A stretch of 64,000 nt of DNA from Welwitschia mirabilis (taxonomy: Eukaryota > Gnetophyta > Gnetopsida > Welwitschiales): positions 154,526,947 through 154,590,946 of the forward strand of contig JBOZIK010000001.1 in assembly GCA_051453625.1 (NCBI GenBank), given 5' to 3'. Under the pieces are notes generated by a model. The model searched no databases and was not told where the DNA came from. It saw only the letters and a list, made by a program, of their open reading frames with translations. Within the stretch, counting starts at the first letter, position 1, and each line of letters starts with the position of its first letter. Shown here in pieces: positions 59,313 through 64,000 of the stretch. Both the position numbers and the translations under genes were made by a program.

Positions 59313-59949
59313 GTCTGGTTTTCTTCTCCTTTCTCTCCATGTCTCTGACATTCTTTTCATCACATTTGTCGATATAGTTCTATGGGCATTGTGCATTATA
59401 TGATAAAGTGCCAAATTAATAAATATTATACACTCATTGATTATGAAATAGCATGGAAGTTTAAAAAATAAAAAGATATAGATGTTTGTTTTATTCATGC
59501 TATGATACATTTTCCATAGTTCTTATATATAAGATTCCTGACTTGATACTTCTAGTAGTAATAGTGAAACAAAATAACCAATCCTGAGCGTTTTTCAAAC
59601 TTTTAAGGTTATCATCTCACATATTATAGGTTTTATTTTTAAAAAAACAACATCATCAAATAATCAATGTTTAAAGAAATTTTAGATGTTTGTCATTGAA
59701 GTGTTTTTTTTTTTAAATTTTATTTTAAAGAATATTCAAACAGATCTAGACATTATTCTTGCATGCCTTTCAGAAATTTAAAAGGACAAGAAAATTTCAA
59801 CATTTACAACAAAAGAAATTATGTATGATAAAAAATGAAGTCTATCTGATTTAAAATCAAATGACCTTACCCTAACACAATGTATCTGGTTGCCACTGAA
59901 GATTGCTTCATTGCAAATCAAGCTTGTTTAAGATATTATTCATCAGAAC

Positions 59950-60684
59950 ACTCCAGTATTCCTATTTTGGACAACGAGTTTGTTGGTTATTTATAGATGC
60001 TTCAACACACCATTGATCTGATAATATTTCTTGAGTTGGGCGTATAATTATATAGACTAGAAGGAAAAATGTCCCTCACCCTGTTTGGCTTTGCTCAACT
60101 CTGCCTGGATGCAACATTCATTTTACATCACTTGCCATGCTTGCTCTGCTTCACTTGTTGTGTGAAGAGCAAATGAAAAAAACTTGTTCCACTTTACTTA
60201 TGCTATGGCCAAAACTCCCATGAAAGAAAGTATCTTTGTCTTTCCAACTAGCAGATCTTCTATCAGTTGCCATGAATTTAACAATGCACGGAATTAAAAA
60301 CAACAAAGCAAAGAAACAAAAGCACATGAAAATTTAATGCCATTTTGATCATTTTTTTCTTGGATATAGTGTAGAGCTCTTAATTAACATAGAAACGTCA
60401 AGGACATAACCTATGTCTTTGATAGTTAAAATCATGGTATTTTCAAGCATACACAACAAAGGTCACAAACAAGAAGAAACCTTCTTCCCTCAAGGCAGTC
60501 CTCCTTTTTTAATCCCATTATCTTTAGAATCCTAAAATGATAACTATTTTGATCAACTCCCTCATAAATACCTCTGAAAATAATGTTATAGAGTGACACA
60601 TCTTTCAATACAAGAAGATATTAAAGAGGAATTATAGTAAAAGTTATATATAAAAAAAGGGACTATTGGGCTTCACTTCCAACA
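59950..60684 (-). mobile_element. Copia 5' LTR plus gag start (element G)
   Basis: The minus strand starts TGTTGGAAGTGAAGCC at 60684. An LTR-like region of about 400 bp follows, then a gag N-terminus near 60190-60275 (MATDRRSASWKDKDTF) and a further gag stretch (SEAEQAWQVM) near 60060-60160. No clear primer site lies between the LTR and the gag Met. Later pol parts are missing. Confidence 0.6.
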
Positions 60685-61129
60685 AAGTTCTGTGTGTTTG
60701 AAATTCATGGGCATGGTGGAACAAAACATTAAATGAGTCATTTTGCTTAACCACGAAGAAACCAAATTGGCTTGTAGTATGCAATGTCATATGGTATATA
60801 TCAGAGATTAGTAAGGCCAAATCTGTATCTTTCCATCCTTGTTATTTGTTTTGAAAAGTTATATAACTTCTTTCATCTCATGAAAGTGAGCTTTTTAATA
60901 AATTCACTTTCAACTGTTAGGGTATTGTATCTTAAAACACATTTAAAGGCTATGCCACAATAAATTTAGGGTTTTCTATGCTTTGCAAACATGTTTATAT
61001 AAGATTGCTTTGGGGTCTGTTGTAGAAGCATGATGAGCAGAGTGATGGGTCTCCATAGTAAGGGGTATAGTTTGGAAAGCCCGACTTCATTTGTTGATCT
61101 TGAGGGATCTGAAATAACCCTTGGGGTGT

Positions 61130-62743
61130 TGAATAGGATCTCTGAAAAATTTAAATAACTATTACTACCCAGAGAGGAAATTAAGAAATAAAGAAGATAT
61201 AACAAAATAAACTCATATGCAGAACCAAAATAATGCACAAGACAAGATTTATAGTGGTTCAGGATAGACCCTACTCCACTCTCGAAAGTAGCCAAACAAC
61301 CAGGACTGTTTCCAATCTCTGTTACTTCACTATCCACAGGGTTTCTAAGGCTAACTTTCAACCTTCATAAAATAGNNNNNNNNNNNNNNNNNNNNNNNNN
61401 NNNNNNNNNNNNNNNNNNNNNNNNNNNNNNNNNNNNNNNNNNNNNNNNNNNNNNNNNNNNNNNNNNNNNNNNNNNAGCTTCTGCTCTATGGCATATGCTT
61501 CAATAAATTGTAAAAGGACCTCATTACAAATAGTTCGTGTTTGAACTTTTCCTGGGTCCTTTCTTTGAATAAACAAAGGAACAATCATTTATGTTTTTTA
61601 AATGTCAATAGTAAGTCAATTTTAACATTCTTTGAAAATAAGGCACCCCATGGAGTTCTCATTATTCTGGGTTGCACAACTCTTCTACGCCATCTACTAA
61701 CAGGCACTTTTGCACCCTCCTCTTCAACCTAGGGCACGGATCTAAAATAACTATGGGGACTACCCAAATTGGAAATTACAACATAAAACAAATATAACAA
61801 AATAAACTCATAAGCAGAACCAGAAAAATGCAAAAGACAAGATTTATAGTGGTTTGAGATAGACCCTACTCCACTCTCGGAAGACCGCCAATAACTAAGG
61901 CTGTTTCAGATCTCTGTTACTTCACTATCCACAAAGTTTTCAAGGCTAACCTTCAACCCTTACAAAGCGGACTTTTGCAAGCTAAGTCTCAACCTTCATG
62001 AAATGGACTTTTCAAGGCTAAGTCTCAACCTTCGTAAAACAGACTTTTCCAGGCTAAGTCTCAACCTTCTAGCTCCTTCAAGGGTGAGTGATGGGATGAA
62101 GCCTTTATGCCTTAAATCACTCAAATGCAGGTACAAACAATGTAGCCTTATTGCTCAGATTTAGTACAAAGGTAGGGAACAAGAGAAAGAAGAATGGTGT
62201 TACAAAAGTAAGTTTTTCAAATCAAGAGTACAACTTACTTTTTTAATCAGTTGAATCTCTTGTTGAGTTTTGAGTACAGTCTCTTTAAATAGATATCTCA
62301 AAAATATAGATGTTAGATAACTAGGAGGGAATCTGATATTTACAACAATTAGATTAGGCAAGCTAACAGTTAAAAAACCTTTTCAAGTTTGGTCATTTGC
62401 GTAGGTTCGGTCAACCCCACGAATCATCTTGTCGACCCCATTCTAAGACTGCATACAGTTCGGTTGACCCCATCTACATCCGATCGACCCCCTATGGGTC
62501 CAATCGACCCGACTTGAAACAGCTCCAAATGGACACTTGCAAGTCCGGTCGCCCCAAGGGTGATCCGTTCAACCCACAGTTTGAGTCCTTAGACAGAAAG
62601 TGAAGCAACTAAGATTAGAACACGTCCAAGTCTAGACTATCTTTTTGTCATAAATCCTTTGGCTCCTTGTGTCTATAAAATCACATTCCATTCTACAAAG
62701 ACTATATTAGTTTGACATTAATTGGCAATATAAAATCCTAACA
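61130..62743 (-). repeat. Copia LTR (element F) with a repeated end module
   Basis: The minus strand starts TGTTAGGATTTTATATTGCC at 62743, right after a polypurine tract (CCAAAGGGGGAGAT on the minus strand, 62744-62757). The LTR contains GGTCGACC-type words (62400-62580). A module of about 200 bp occurs twice, near 61150-61365 and 61757-61960. The first copy is cut by gap 61376-61475, so two LTR ends or an insertion may be present. A 36-bp unit (CTAAGTCTCAACCTTC core) is repeated about four times at 61942-62070. Confidence 0.65.
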
Positions 62744-64000
62744 ATCTCCCCCTTTGGCACTGATGGCAAATAAATAAGTGATTTCAAGACCAAACAAAAG
62801 TTTCATTTTTAAGCTCCCCCTTTCATCAAGCTAATAAAGCATAGTGACACAATAAAAGCTCTCCCTTTCACAAAGCCATACAACCAATATTAAGTAAAGG
62901 GTGCATTTCCTTTAAGGAAAAAAAATACTCTTGAAACAAAACCATTTTCAGTTTTATTAGATTTTCACTATGGCAATTTTATGCATACATCAACAAAACC
63001 ATACGCATCAACAGATTTAACAAAAAAACATCATATCTCCAAATTGAGTGAGATCCACTATATCTTTTTGAGAACACCATATTCTTTTTTAAAACACCAT
63101 ATTTTCTCCCTCTTTTGACATCAATGACAAAGGAAAAAAGAAAGAGAGAGAAACGGCTTTAATCCTTAGACATGTGGTGAGAAACACCGAATTTTGTCCC
63201 TCTGACTTTATGCCATATATATGGATAAAAAATAATAATCATGACAGTGTTTCCAACGCAAGCATGTCAATGAGATGATAATTTTCAATTCATNNNNNNN
63301 NNNNNNNNNNNNNNNNNNNNNNNNNNNNNNNNNNNNNNNNNNNNNNNNNNNNNNNNNNNNNNNNNNNNNNNNNNNNNNNNNNNNNNNNNNNNNNNNNNNN
63401 NNNNNNNNNNNNNNNNNNNNNNNNNNNNNNNNNNNNNNNNNNNNNNNNNNNNNNNNNNNTACAAAAACAAGGTAAATATCACAATGATGCTTTCAAGTAG
63501 CACATAATATTAGAAAGAGTATCTTAACCAGTATCATAGTAAAGTATTGTAGGCTTGTAGCAAATAAAAATATTACAACTGACAGTCTGGTAAAAATAGT
63601 GTAGTAAACAACAACTGATCAAATTAACAACTTGACTTGAGTAAAGATACCTACTTATGTTACCAACAAGAACCACTTGCTTGGATCAAAAAACTTTTTA
63701 AATTCTTAGCTTTTACCCATATGGTCCTTCTTGACTTTTGGGTAGAGACTTGTTTGGGAACAAATTTAAATACTAAAGCATTAATATTTCAAAATACATA
63801 TTTTTTTTATATGGATAGTTACATGTTGAATGACCAAGGTTGCAACAATAATGGCAAGTGATATTTTTGGTAGGAAATGTTATACCTTTAATGCTCACCT
63901 CACTGGATGATGCTGATGCCCTGTTGCCTTCAAACCCAATCCCCTTTTTGTCATATGCAAGCTATCCCAATCCAAGCATTTTCTCAAGTTTCTTTGATCC
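62744..64000 (-). mobile_element. Element F interior, Sirevirus-like, internally deleted
   Basis: Going right from the LTR, two further C/T-rich tracts (62815-62822 and 62862-62870, purine-rich on the minus strand) resemble the multiple polypurine tracts of Sireviruses. Near 63812-63858 the minus strand reads CHYCCNLGHSTCNYPYKK, a zinc knuckle with the last Cys changed to Tyr. Gag lies only about 1 kb from the 3' LTR, so protease to RNase H are missing or hidden in gap 63294-63459. Confidence 0.6.

Noticed and set aside
60966-61361. Minus-strand frame of 131 codons
   Set aside because: It lies in LTR-like sequence at the edge of a gap, with no known domain.

Overview
This is nuclear DNA of a seed plant. 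The evidence is a VPS15 kinase gene split by GT-AG introns, plant-type Ty1/copia and Ty3/gypsy retrotransposons, and decayed pieces of plastid DNA. The species cannot be fixed from the sequence. A 45.5-kb intron and dense, nested, decayed retroelements suggest a large or TE-rich genome. Thirteen runs of N mark assembly gaps, and two of them have near-identical sequence on both sides, so local structure there is doubtful.

Layout. 1-4.2 kb: a decayed copia element on the minus strand with both LTRs. 4.1-12.2 kb: six tandem monomers of about 1.05-1.2 kb, each with a tRNA-like (SINE-like) box A/box B segment and internal sub-repeats of about 130-160 bp. The first monomer is interrupted by a composite plastid insertion (rrn16, trnV-GAC, two out-of-order petA pieces). 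12.5-13.1 kb: promoter and exon 1 of VPS15, plus strand. 13.1-58.65 kb: intron 1 of VPS15. 58.65-59.31 kb: VPS15 exons 2-5. 59.3-64 kb: the next intron, still open at the window end, with two more copia remnants.

Inside VPS15 intron 1, from left to right: unrecognised sequence; a nearly full-length Sirevirus-like copia element (15.85-25.23 kb, plus) with 1.1-kb LTRs and an extra ORF after pol; a minisatellite; a Ty3/gypsy gag-protease remnant (minus) carrying a plastid trnG-UCC piece; a TGACGT-rich degenerate repeat; a copia protease fragment cut by a second Sirevirus-like element (31.09-37.08 kb, plus), which is itself cut by a 5'-truncated copia element (37.08-40.8 kb, minus); two intact 3'-terminal exons of a plant glycoside hydrolase family 2 beta-galactosidase-like gene (41.4-43.1 kb, minus); a second 5'-truncated copy of the same copia family (45.9-50.2 kb, minus); then LTR pieces, an exon-like segment of unknown origin and more copia fragments.

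The only cellular genes are VPS15 (first 201 codons, intact) and the GH2 gene 3' end (302 codons, intact, opposite strand). All pol-type reading frames seen carry stops or frameshifts. I found no new defence or enzymatic system. The points most worth checking are the GH2 exons nested antisense between two related truncated retroelements, the giant intron, the composite plastid insertion, and the tandem array that combines an LTR end with a pol III-type promoter.
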